From the NCBI RefSeq assembly GCF_004208525.1, contig NZ_SGIT01000002.1:744001-808000 (forward strand): a DNA stretch of 64,000 nt. Reading direction: 5' to 3'. Below are positions 35,104-43,117 of the stretch, piece by piece. Below the pieces are notes generated by a model. That model was not told the origin of the DNA. It saw only the letters and a list, made by a program, of their open reading frames with translations, and did not search any database. The position numbers and the translations under genes were made by a program. This DNA is from Sphingobacterium corticibacterium (GTDB lineage Bacteria > Bacteroidota > Bacteroidia > Sphingobacteriales > Sphingobacteriaceae). Each line of letters opens with the position of its first letter. The stretch's first letter is position 1.

Positions 35104-36993
35104 ATGAAAAAGTCAAGATTGATATGGACAATTTTAGTGTTTACACTAGTTGCTTGTAAGGATTACCTCGATATTGTTCCGGATAATGTAGCGACAATCG
35201 ATAATGCATTCACAAATAGAAACGAAGCGGAAAAGTTTCTTTTCACTTGTTATTCCTATCTTCCGCAAGAAAGCCACGTATATGAAAATCCGGCCTTGCT
35301 TGGAGGAGATGAGTTATGGACGTATTGGCCTATTACTGGGTTAAGTCGTCTGCCGTCCATACCGCAAGAAATTGCCCGTGGAAACCAAGGGATTGTAGAC
35401 CCTTTACTGAACTATTGGGACGGAAACCAGGCGGGAAAACCGTTATTTAGAGCTTTACGCGACTGCAATATTTTTTTGGAGAAAATTGATCAGGCCGTCG
35501 ATCTAGATCCCTTTATGAAAACAAGATGGATTGGGGAAGTCGAATTTCTTAAGGCCTATTATCATTTTTATCTAATGCGAATGTACGGCGCCATTCCCAT
35601 TATCGATAAAAATATTCCCATCTCAGCAAGCAAAGAGGAGGTTCGCATCTACCGTAGACCTATAGATGAGGTCACGGACTACATCGTGTCCCTTATTGAC
35701 AGTGCGGCCTTAAAGTTACCGGATCAAATCCAAAATAGAGCAACAGAATTAGGACATATCACTCGACCTATCGCGCTTGCTATCAAAGCTCGTGTCCTTG
35801 TTATGGTGGCAAGTCCACTGTTTAACGGCAATCCCGATTATAACAATATAGTAAACAATGATGGCATCGAATTATTTTCTCATGTTTCTGATCCTTCAAA
35901 ATGGGAGAAAGCGCTTGCTGCTTGTGAAGAAGCAATTGTCGCTTGTGAGGACGTGGGTATAAAGTTATATAAGTTTTCAAATCTCCTAGTGGATATAAGC
36001 GACCGCCAACGTTTGGAGATGGATCTACGAAACGCATTGTGTGACCCTTGGAACGAGGAACTGATCTGGGGGTTTACGAATGGGACAGGATCAGGTATAC
36101 AACTTCAGGCTATGCCTCGATTAAACCCCGCCTATCCAAGTAATGAGACGCCATTAGGGCAAATTTCTCCAACATTGTCCATCGCTGAGAGTTTTTATAC
36201 CAGAAATGGTTTGCCTATTAACGAAGACCGAACATGGGATTACTCAGGACGATTTGCCCTCAAGACAGCAGGAAACAGTGAATTGGATTATATACAACAG
36301 GGATATACTACCGCTAGTCTACATTTTCAGCGCGAACCAAGATTCTATTCCAGTGTGGCGTTCGATGGCGCATTGTGGTATATGGAAAATGGTATCTGGC
36401 CCGTTCAAGCAAAATCAGGCCAACCTCAATCACGTAAATCTGCATTTGGGTATTCTATCACTGGTTACTTCCCGAAAAAATTAGTGAATTGGAAATTCGT
36501 TGTACAATCTGGACAGGCTGTTTCACAGGAACAGTATCCGTGGCCAATTATGCGGCTAGCAGACTTATATCTCTTGCACGCAGAGGCGGCTAATGAAGTA
36601 TATGGACCAAGCGAAACCACTTTTAAGTATCTTAATATGGTCAGGGTACGCGCGGGAATACCGACGGTACAGGAATCTTGGACAAACTTTGCTAGATCTC
36701 CCTCAAAAATACAAGATCAAGATGGGTTGAGAGAAGTTATCTATCAGGAACGTGGAGCGGAACTGGCTTTTGAAGGGCATCGTTTCTGGGATCTTCGCCG
36801 GTGGAAAAAAGCAGCAGAAGAGCTCAATAAACCAATATATGGCTGGGATATTGAACAGGAGTATGCTGAAAACTATTATCGCAGAAAACTAATTTATAGT
36901 CAACGTTTTACTGCGCCTCGTGATTATCTATGGCCCATTAAAGAATATAGTCTAGTGGTTAATCCCAATCTGGTACAAAACCTAGGATGGTAA
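35104..36993 (+). CDS. susD: SusD-family glycan-binding lipoprotein (fucose block, pair 2)
   Basis: 629 residues, longer than the other two SusD proteins here. Lipoprotein signal with LVAC (Cys about 18). SusD features: GEVEFLKAYYHFYLMRMYGAIPII, ITRPIALAIKARVLVMVASPLFNG, MRLADLYLLHAEAANEVYG and YQERGAELAFEGHRFWDLRRWKKA, ending WPIKEYSLVVNPNLVQNLGW. Translationally coupled to susC (2-nt gap). The length and the LFNG-type motif match the larger RagB subgroup that is usually followed by DUF4959/DUF5000-type surface proteins, which is what is found next. Confidence 0.95.
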   Translation: MKKSRLIWTILVFTLVACKDYLDIVPDNVATIDNAFTNRNEAEKFLFTCYSYLPQESHVYENPALLGGDELWTYWPITGLSRLPSIPQEIARGNQGIVDPLLNYWDGNQAGKPLFRALRDCNIFLEKIDQAVDLDPFMKTRWIGEVEFLKAYYHFYLMRMYGAIPIIDKNIPISASKEEVRIYRRPIDEVTDYIVSLIDSAALKLPDQIQNRATELGHITRPIALAIKARVLVMVASPLFNGNPDYNNIVNNDGIELFSHVSDPSKWEKALAACEEAIVACEDVGIKLYKFSNLLVDISDRQRLEMDLRNALCDPWNEELIWGFTNGTGSGIQLQAMPRLNPAYPSNETPLGQISPTLSIAESFYTRNGLPINEDRTWDYSGRFALKTAGNSELDYIQQGYTTASLHFQREPRFYSSVAFDGALWYMENGIWPVQAKSGQPQSRKSAFGYSITGYFPKKLVNWKFVVQSGQAVSQEQYPWPIMRLADLYLLHAEAANEVYGPSETTFKYLNMVRVRAGIPTVQESWTNFARSPSKIQDQDGLREVIYQERGAELAFEGHRFWDLRRWKKAAEELNKPIYGWDIEQEYAENYYRRKLIYSQRFTAPRDYLWPIKEYSLVVNPNLVQNLGW

Positions 36994-37012
36994 GAATTGA
37001 ATAATGTATAAA

Positions 37013-38188
37013 ATGAAAAATATATCTATCGCTGCAGCTATGTTCATTTGGTTAATAATGGGCTGCAAAGAAAATAAAATAGAACCGATTTATCCTGCTG
37101 GTGATGCCCCCGGTTTAGTTAAAGTAAGTAAAGTAGAAGCATTACCCGGAGCGGTAAAGGTAACGTACGAATTACCCAAAGAGCGTGATCTTCTTTATGT
37201 ACTGGCAGAGTATACGGACAAATACGGCCGAAAGATTCAGAATAAGTCGTCAACCTATACCAATTCGATTACTATTGACGGGTTTGCTGATACAAGTACG
37301 TATAATTTATTGCTGTATGCTGTTACCCGTACGGAGATTCGTTCGGAACCAACAGATCTATCTGTAAAATGCCTCCTTCCGCCAGTTTATGTCGCAAGAA
37401 AAACGATGTCACTACAAGCTGATTTTGGTGGGATAAACGTGACTTTTGAAAATGTAGCTGAGACGCCATTGTCGCTTATCGTAGCCTACAAAGATGACCA
37501 TGGTAATTATGTCGATAAAGAGACGTTCTATACGTCTGGGAAAATGGTATCATTAACAGCTCGAGGATTTGATTCAGAAGAAACCAATTTCGCAGTCTAC
37601 CTACGGGATAGATGGAATAATAGAACGGACACGGTATTTGAGACATTAACACCAATTTTTGAAAAAGAATTGGATAAGAGTCGCTTCAGATCTGTAACGT
37701 TACCAACGGATGTTGCTGTAGGCTGGGGATTGCCAATATCAAACCTTTGGGACAATGTAATCGCTGCAGAAGGCTATATGTGGCACTCTACCGATGCTAC
37801 GATGCCTATGCATTTCACATTTGATCTGGGTGTAGAAGCACAATTAAGCCGCTTTGTACTTTGGCAAAGACAGGGACAATGGATTTTTAATCACGGCAAC
37901 CCGAAACGCTACGAATTGTGGGGTACGACTAATCCTCCTGTCAATGGAAGTTGGGATAACTGGCAGTTTTTAGCCTCGTGTATCTCGGAAAAACCATCTA
38001 AGCAGCCTTTGGGCTTAAATACCGCCGAGGATGTAGCAGCTGCTGCCCGTGGTGAAGAAACTAATATTGCGCTCGATGCTCCAAAAGTGCGCTATATCCG
38101 GGTAAAAATTTTAGAGCCATGGGTCGGACCGGGAGGACTAGCTTCTCACATTTCTGAAATGACATTTTATGGTAATGAAAATAATTGA
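37013..38188 (+). CDS. Surface glycan-binding-like lipoprotein with DUF4959/DUF5126/DUF5000 architecture
   Basis: About 391 residues from the ATG at 37013 (an ATG three codons upstream is also possible). Lipoprotein signal with IMGC. Two Ig-like beta domains follow (GLVKVSKVEALPGAVKVTYELP about 35-130; about 130-225), then a discoidin-like C-terminal domain (HFTFDLGVEAQLSRFVLWQR, RYELWGT, KVRYIRVKILEPW, ISEMTFYGNE). This order matches the DUF4959-DUF5126-DUF5000 proteins that accompany SusCD and bind glycans at the cell surface. It lies 19 nt after susD and 1 nt before the next lipoprotein gene. Binding role is inferred from family and position. Confidence 0.8.
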   Translation: MKNISIAAAMFIWLIMGCKENKIEPIYPAGDAPGLVKVSKVEALPGAVKVTYELPKERDLLYVLAEYTDKYGRKIQNKSSTYTNSITIDGFADTSTYNLLLYAVTRTEIRSEPTDLSVKCLLPPVYVARKTMSLQADFGGINVTFENVAETPLSLIVAYKDDHGNYVDKETFYTSGKMVSLTARGFDSEETNFAVYLRDRWNNRTDTVFETLTPIFEKELDKSRFRSVTLPTDVAVGWGLPISNLWDNVIAAEGYMWHSTDATMPMHFTFDLGVEAQLSRFVLWQRQGQWIFNHGNPKRYELWGTTNPPVNGSWDNWQFLASCISEKPSKQPLGLNTAEDVAAAARGEETNIALDAPKVRYIRVKILEPWVGPGGLASHISEMTFYGNENN

Positions 38189-38189
38189 T

Positions 38190-39377
38190 ATGAAAGCGAT
38201 ATTGTATGTATTAAATAAAGTGCTCCTACTCTGGGGTGTGTTTATGTTGTATTCGTGCACAAAGATGGATGATTACAAAAAATATTTTGATAAGGAAGAG
38301 ATTATATATATCGGTAAACCTGATTCCCTGCAGATTTTTGCAGGACGGGAACGGGTTAAGCTACAGTGGTTAATAGTTTCTGATCCGAAAGTAAGCTCAG
38401 CAATGATATATTGGGCTAATAAAACGAAAGAGCGAAAAATAAACATCAAAAGAGGAACTAGTGTCGATACCGTTCAAACGATTATAGAAGACCTAAGCCA
38501 AGGGTTTCATAGCTTTGAAGTATGCACGATGGATGATGAGGGGAATCGTTCAATACCGGTTTATGCCTCAGGAATGGTATATGGAGAAAATTATGAGCAA
38601 AGTTTGCCCAACCGATCCGTTGAGGGAGCCAAATTTCAAATAGGAGGAAATACGTTTGTAAATTGGCTATTAGCCGACAGCACTTCTGTCGGCGTACGTT
38701 TGTCCTACAAAAATTTAGCAGGTGAAAATAAGACGTTAATTGTGAAAAACGATGAAACAATTACGGAACTCTATGGACAGGATCTGGGAACCGAGATCAA
38801 ATATCAGACTATGTACAAACCGGACAGCTTATCAATAGATACATTTTATGCCTCGATAGTAACCATACGAGCAAATGAGATTATACTTCAAAATGGTGGA
38901 GGTCCGTTTCTTGGTACGGACATCTCCGGTCGATGGGGAAATTTAAAGGACTGGGATACAAACCAAGCAGCAAAAAATCATAACGGTGTCGGAGGATTCG
39001 ATAATTTGGACAACAATGGCTATCTATCATTTGAATATTGGGGAACCCCTTCTATTATAAACGGGAAAATTTCACAAACACTTCAACTTCCTAAAGGTAA
39101 ATATCGTTATGTTGCAACAGTTTCAAATATAGATTTCGAGTGCGAAGCAACATTTCTCGTCATTTCACTAGGTCAACAGCTTCCCGATGTTTCCGATATC
39201 GAACAAGCCTTAGGATATTTTCAACTGACAAACAATAGTTTAAATGGAAAGGATATAACGGTAAACTTTCAACTAGATACGGACCAAACCATAACACTCG
39301 GGTTCTTATCGACCATGTTAGACAATAACCCAACAGCTGTTAGAATTACTAAAGTAAGGATGTACATGGATGAATAG
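38190..39377 (+). CDS. Surface lipoprotein, DUF4998-like N-terminus
   Basis: 395 residues from the ATG at 38190, chosen because it gives a compact lipoprotein signal (KVLLLWGVFMLYSC) and because the longer frame would overlap the previous gene. After the Cys, KMDDYKKYFDKEEIIYIGKPDSLQIFAGRERVKLQW resembles DUF4998, followed by a second fibronectin-like domain (about 150-240) and a C-terminal jelly-roll-like part (RWGNLKDWDTNQAAKNHNG, YLSFEYWG, KGKYRYVATVS). Last gene of the susCD operon; a terminator follows at 39419-39461. Probable surface glycan-binding protein. Confidence 0.72.
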   Translation: MKAILYVLNKVLLLWGVFMLYSCTKMDDYKKYFDKEEIIYIGKPDSLQIFAGRERVKLQWLIVSDPKVSSAMIYWANKTKERKINIKRGTSVDTVQTIIEDLSQGFHSFEVCTMDDEGNRSIPVYASGMVYGENYEQSLPNRSVEGAKFQIGGNTFVNWLLADSTSVGVRLSYKNLAGENKTLIVKNDETITELYGQDLGTEIKYQTMYKPDSLSIDTFYASIVTIRANEIILQNGGGPFLGTDISGRWGNLKDWDTNQAAKNHNGVGGFDNLDNNGYLSFEYWGTPSIINGKISQTLQLPKGKYRYVATVSNIDFECEATFLVISLGQQLPDVSDIEQALGYFQLTNNSLNGKDITVNFQLDTDQTITLGFLSTMLDNNPTAVRITKVRMYMDE

Positions 39378-39418
39378 AATTGGTTGGCAGGAGGTTTATA
39401 GCTTTATCAAACGCAAAA

Positions 39419-39461
39419 TAAGGACATTAAAACAAAAAGATATTTGTTTTTAATGTCCTTA
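39419..39461. terminator. Bidirectional terminator
   Basis: TAAGGACATTAAAACAAA (39419-39436) pairs with the complementary TTTTTAATGTCCTTA ending at 39461. It starts 42 nt after the stop of the plus-strand lipoprotein gene and is about 130 nt from the stop of the minus-strand isomerase-like gene. T- and A-rich arms allow use from both sides. Confidence 0.75.
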
Positions 39462-39590
39462 GCATACTGTTGTTCTCAAAAGTAAGAGCGCAGCTTCTGC
39501 ATCCATTCAGCAATCTACTGATGCCGGATATGATTACTGATGCAAGTATTCAAGAAATAGATGGTGTGCTCTACTACTATACACCGGCTA

Positions 39591-41036
39591 TTAGCACACT
39601 TGACTAAAGCCCATACCGAATAAGGATGCAAGTTTTTTGATCTTCGAAGCAATATGCCCTGTTCCTACCGCACAATGATGTGCCGGACCATGACTATTCC
39701 AACTGTTTACAAATTGTCTCGCGCCGACAGAAAATTTGTATCTGCTGTTGCTATTGCCTATTTCTAAAATGGGGCCTGCTACCGAATATCCTTCCGCTAT
39801 AAGAAATTCGAGAGATTTATTTTTTCCTTCAATTACAGAGAGAAGAGTGACTGGTCCGTTTTTAACAGACATCTCCACGGATAATCCCTTCCCTACTTTT
39901 CCATGGTATACCGTTAGTGGTTTGACCTTGGTCTTCCCTTCCGCTATCGCAATATGGCCTGGTCCATCATGCCCCATCAGCACAGCATCATCTTGATAGT
40001 CAATCGCATAGTATTCCGTAAACGAGCCACCAGCATGGAAGCTATCCATGATTTTCATCGCCTGCACGTTTTTGATTTCATATTCTCCAGCTACAGGAAT
40101 ACCATTGGCAGTCAACAAGCTATTGCCTAATATAATAGAACTTATGGTATCTTCATTAGCAGGGTTTCCTGAGCCTTTATAATAATAGGCTATTGATCCG
40201 AGTTTGTATTTAGACACGAGTTTATCTAGGGCAACAGAAGTGCGCGCTGCATCCATCAATGCTTCTGCAGAGCAGTCAGGTTGTATATCAAAATTTTTGA
40301 CAAACTCCTCCATACGGTTGGTGATTGCCTTCTGCTCGATATCCGCTCGAAAAGCGGAGAGTTCATCAACCTCGATGAGTTCTATATGTCCACCGAATGT
40401 AGCATAGAGCTGTGTAAGGTCTGTATATATATCAAGCATTCCACTGTAGTAATGCCCCATACAGCCTAATCTATTGTTGGCCATAGTATGGCGTACTACA
40501 GCGGCTTGCACCCATTCATTGATCTCATTCCAACAATAATCATCATTGTATAGCATCCCCGTTACCTCATGGAATTGAATGCCAGTACGTTTAAATACAT
40601 TGGCAATCTCTGGAACAGGACATGCTGAGCAATATTCCAACCATTTGCCTGTCATTTTGCGTCTGTCTCCTAATTGGTTGAACGCTACATAATCGATAGC
40701 AGGTGCAGGAGACAGGTTCAGAATGATGACGGGCACTTTGGCCTGTTGTACAACTGGCAGTACTGTAGATGATAGGGCATAAGTTGTTACGTGCAGAAAA
40801 ATAAGATCGACACACTCTTCCCGAAAGTATCGTCCGGCAGCAAATGCTTTGTCGACGTTGTCGACTAAACCGATATTGAGAATATTGGGATGTACTTTGG
40901 TTAGACGTTCCTCCACAGATGAGAGATAGCCTTCAAGCTGTTCCTTTAGTCCATCAAACTGTGACCAGTACGTGTCTAGTCCGATTCCGAAAAGGCCAAT
41001 TTTAACTGAGTTTTTAATTTGATTTTCTTTCATCAA
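39591..41036 (-). CDS. L-fucose/L-arabinose isomerase-family protein
   Basis: 481 residues, no signal peptide. IGLFGIGLDTYWSQFDGLKEQLEGYL and the following Rossmann-like segment (DLIFLHVTTYALSSTVLPVVQQAKVPVIILNL), the central MLYNDDYCWNEINEW and MGHYYSGMLDIYTDLTQLYATFG, and the C-terminal HHCAVGTGHIASKIKKLASLFG fit the fucose/arabinose isomerase superfamily. Such proteins turn an aldose into a ketose with a divalent metal. Substrate cannot be assigned by eye; context suggests L-fucose or another deoxy sugar. It is divergent from an AraC regulator 109 nt away, which probably controls it. Opposite strand to the susCD operon, convergent with it. Confidence 0.75.
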   Translation of the reverse strand: MMKENQIKNSVKIGLFGIGLDTYWSQFDGLKEQLEGYLSSVEERLTKVHPNILNIGLVDNVDKAFAAGRYFREECVDLIFLHVTTYALSSTVLPVVQQAKVPVIILNLSPAPAIDYVAFNQLGDRRKMTGKWLEYCSACPVPEIANVFKRTGIQFHEVTGMLYNDDYCWNEINEWVQAAVVRHTMANNRLGCMGHYYSGMLDIYTDLTQLYATFGGHIELIEVDELSAFRADIEQKAITNRMEEFVKNFDIQPDCSAEALMDAARTSVALDKLVSKYKLGSIAYYYKGSGNPANEDTISSIILGNSLLTANGIPVAGEYEIKNVQAMKIMDSFHAGGSFTEYYAIDYQDDAVLMGHDGPGHIAIAEGKTKVKPLTVYHGKVGKGLSVEMSVKNGPVTLLSVIEGKNKSLEFLIAEGYSVAGPILEIGNSNSRYKFSVGARQFVNSWNSHGPAHHCAVGTGHIASKIKKLASLFGMGFSQVC

Positions 41037-41145
41037 TCACTATGTTTATACAATAAATTTTTTACTGTTTGGATATCAAAACTATGGAGAAGTGGATAGA
41101 GCCGCTTGTAAAAAATGATATTTAATTTGTGTTTTTTGAACTATT

Positions 41146-42042
41146 ATGGAAAGCTATACGAAATATCTACCTCTTAGTGGAGAAGATAGAATGTGGGGAG
41201 CTTCTGTCTTACATGTCGGATGCGGAACAATTAAACCTAGCGCTGTCTATCCGGCTCCCGATAGACATCCTGCACCCTACATTTTTAATTGGCACCAGGG
41301 ACGGCTTCTCGACGAATATCAGCTCATCTATATTACACATGGTAAGGGGAGCTTTCAATCGGATAGCGTTAGTCTGACCACAGTGACCGCCGGTACGGTA
41401 CTATTACTGTTTCCTGGTGAATGGCACAGCTATATCCCGGATCGTGAGGTAGGCTGGTGTGAATATTGGGTTGGTTTTGATGGTACAATGGTAGATGAAC
41501 TTATGAAAAAAGGTGTTTTTGATAGGAATCAACCAGTTCTTCAGATTGGCATGCAAAGCCAAATGATTTATGCATTTGAAAATATTATGGAACATACAAA
41601 GTACGAATACACCGGATATCAGGCATTGGTAAGTGGAGCCGTAATTTATTTATTGGGGATGCTACAAATGGCCATTCGTCAACAGAGACTTAAATATGAA
41701 GGTCTTCATGATGAAATCATAACGAAGACAAAGGTTTTGTTAAGAGAAAGTATCTTTGAGCAGATTTCTATGGAAAGTATAACGGACCATTTGGATATTA
41801 GCTATGCTACTCTTCGCAAATTGTTTAAAAAATATACGGGTCTCTCTATGAAACAGTATAGTATACAGCTAAAGATTGATTATGCGAAAAATATGCTGAC
41901 ATATAGTGATAAGAATATCAAGGAGATTGCATACGAACTTCATTTTGATTCCATACAACATTTTTCAAAACAGTTTAAAGAAAAAGTTGGCATTCCTCCT
42001 CGTGAATATGAGAAGATACTCCATAATAAAAAAGTATCTTAA
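41146..42042 (+). CDS. AraC-family transcriptional regulator, divergent from isomerase gene
   Basis: 298 residues. An N-terminal AraC_binding cupin (about 20-160: PAPYIFNWHQGRLLDEYQLIYI, GTVLLLFPGEWHSYIPD, WCEYWVGFDG) precedes two helix-turn-helix motifs (MESITDHLDISYATLRKLFKKYTG, IKEIAYELHFDSIQHFSKQFKEK). It is a sugar-responsive activator type. Its last four codons (from about 42033) lie inside a 175-bp segment that is repeated at 43089-43263, so its present 3' end was probably set by the rearrangement described for 42-43 kb. Confidence 0.88.
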   Translation: MESYTKYLPLSGEDRMWGASVLHVGCGTIKPSAVYPAPDRHPAPYIFNWHQGRLLDEYQLIYITHGKGSFQSDSVSLTTVTAGTVLLLFPGEWHSYIPDREVGWCEYWVGFDGTMVDELMKKGVFDRNQPVLQIGMQSQMIYAFENIMEHTKYEYTGYQALVSGAVIYLLGMLQMAIRQQRLKYEGLHDEIITKTKVLLRESIFEQISMESITDHLDISYATLRKLFKKYTGLSMKQYSIQLKIDYAKNMLTYSDKNIKEIAYELHFDSIQHFSKQFKEKVGIPPREYEKILHNKKVS

Positions 42043-42207
42043 AACGCTACATAAATTATCCCTAATCGGTCAGGATATTTTCTTCAAGCATCACAAATTG
42101 GGTATTCTCTTTTTTCCCTCACGGTATGCCGAAATAGAAATAGAGCGTGCGGGATACCGGTTGACCCAAGACTGTCATTTCTCCCGCCGGACCATTTACG
42201 CCGGGTC
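42033..42207 (-). pseudogene. Remnant of a GH2 gene 3' end
   Basis: This 175-nt stretch matches 43089-43263 (last 146 nt of the GH2 CDS at 43118-45985 plus 29 nt of its downstream flank) at roughly nine bases in ten. Small indels (a T-rich run near 42110-42125) break the reading frame. Upstream coding sequence is missing: at 42207 similarity stops and a 21-bp repeat array begins 28 nt later. It is read as the tail of a lost GH2 paralogue. Confidence 0.8.
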
Positions 42208-42234
42208 AAAAAATAGCCCTTCCTCTTGCTTGGA

Positions 42235-42651
42235 GATAAAGCTGTTTGGCAAAAACATAAACCTTTCCTTTCAAAAGATGAAGTTGTCACGGCTAATAAT
42301 GTTCCTGCTTTTCCAAAAGATGTTCCTATGTTGTCCATATATGAAGTTATTCTCCAGTAGGATATTCCCATTTCAGTGGAACGTAAAGCTGTTTTTACGG
42401 CAGATGAAGCTGACCTGCTCCGGGATGTACCTATTCCGGTTAAAAGTGTTCCCAATTGTCCGGCGGATGAAGCTGTTTCTGTATAAAGTGAAGTTAATCT
42501 ATCTGGAGATGAAGTTGTTTCTCCTGACAGTGTAGCTGTTTTGGAAAAAGATAAGATTAATCTGTTCACAGATGAAGCTATTCTCGTAGAAGATAAAGCT
42601 GCTTTTGTAAAAGATGAAGTTGTTTTTGTAAAACATGAAGCTGATTTTTAG
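42235..42651. repeat. Degenerate 21-bp periodic array, 20 units
   Basis: Cutting the sequence every 21 nt from 42235 gives 20 units without a single insertion or deletion (the last is 18 nt). The typical unit begins GATGAAGCTG and continues TTTTTGTAAAA. Position 3 is T in every unit. Positions 1-6 are mostly purines, 8-15 mostly pyrimidines and 20-21 mostly purines. Units near the right end (42571-42651) are closest to the consensus. In the consensus frame, stops occur in units 6 and 12, so it is not simply a coding repeat on the plus strand. The array lies between broken GH2 and GH29 tails. Confidence 0.85.
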
Positions 42652-42653
42652 CT

Positions 42654-42685
42654 GCTGTTTTTACGTGCCAACACAAAAAAACAGC
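42654..42685. repeat. Small inverted repeat at the array's right end
   Basis: GCTGTTTTT (42654-42662) and AAAAACAGC (42677-42685) form a 9-bp stem with a 14-nt loop. It begins 3 nt past the last 21-bp unit. No T-run follows on either strand. Confidence 0.5.
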
Positions 42686-42742
42686 CCTATCGGCATCAAA
42701 AACCGTGATTTCAACCATTAAAATAGCTCAAATAGCATCTAT

Positions 42743-42809
42743 AAAGGTTCAAAAACGCGCCAGAAAGTTTTTGGGAACGCCCCGAAAATTGGCGTGTTTT
42801 TGAACCTTT
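42743..42809. repeat. Inverted repeat with 20-bp arms
   Basis: AAAGGTTCAAAAACGCGCCA (42743-42762) and TGGCGTGTTTTTGAACCTTT (42790-42809) are complementary at 19 of 20 positions, with a 27-nt spacer. It ends 6 nt before the duplicated GH29 tail. It resembles a MITE or cruciform-forming element; no coding sequence or obvious target duplication is seen. Confidence 0.75.
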
Positions 42810-42814
42810 TGTGA

Positions 42815-42902
42815 AGATCTTTCTTTTGTGCAAGGTCATAGTGGTTTGATCGTTAGAATACCAGTAGCAGTTCCGCGAGATATCGGTGTTGTTTTGGAAA
42901 TT
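42815..42902 (+). pseudogene. Remnant of a GH29 gene 3' end
   Basis: Matches 26887-26977 of the GH29 gene (88 versus 91 nt) with five substitutions and one in-frame 3-nt deletion. In frame it reads VQGHSGLIVRIPVAVPRDIG, the counterpart of the GH29 C-terminus, and then runs past the original stop. The rest of the gene is absent. Tail of a lost GH29 paralogue or a copied fragment. Confidence 0.85.
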
Positions 42903-42954
42903 GTTTGTTGTAATAAACAATTTTACCGAGAATTGTTTATTACAACAAACAGTT
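42899..42954. repeat. Inverted repeat with 24-bp arms
   Basis: The 24-nt arm at 42899-42922 (core TTGTTTGTTGTAATAAACAA) is complementary to 42931-42954 except for one position near the outer end; spacer 8 nt. It begins where the GH29-tail similarity ends. AT-rich, would form a strong cruciform or RNA hairpin; no adjacent T-run. Confidence 0.75.
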
Positions 42955-43023
42955 ATGGAGACATTAATCGAATTATTCCAACGAAATATATTAGACCTTG
43001 CGTGTGGACGTCAAAAGCCGACT

Positions 43024-43055
43024 AAAAAAGTTGGCCAACATACTTGTTGACCAAC
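43024..43055 (-). terminator. Terminator of the GH2 gene
   Basis: GTTGGCCAAC (43030-43039) and GTTGACCAAC (43046-43055) form a 10-bp stem with one mismatch and a 6-nt loop. On the minus strand a TTTTTT run (43029-43024) follows. It lies 63 nt past the GH2 stop. Confidence 0.7.
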
Positions 43056-43117
43056 CGAGCTAAACTTAACTAAACTAAAAACTAAAAGAGTATCTTAAAA
43101 CGCTGCATAAATTATCC

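Noticed and set aside
41906..42535. 209-residue plus-strand protein over the repeat array
   Set aside because: It starts inside the AraC gene in another frame, runs through the GH2-tail remnant, and its MKLF-type heptads are a by-product of the 21-bp period.
42084..42569. 161-residue minus-strand protein with Thr/Ser heptads
   Set aside because: It joins part of the array to an out-of-frame GH2 tail, with no signal peptide or family likeness. Kept only as part of the array finding.
42235..42651. CRISPR array
   Set aside because: The period is 21 bp with no invariant repeat alternating with unique spacers, units drift throughout, and no cas gene is in the window.
42899..42954. Intrinsic terminator
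   Set aside because: The stem is strong but no T-run follows on either strand and no intact gene ends there; listed as an inverted repeat instead.
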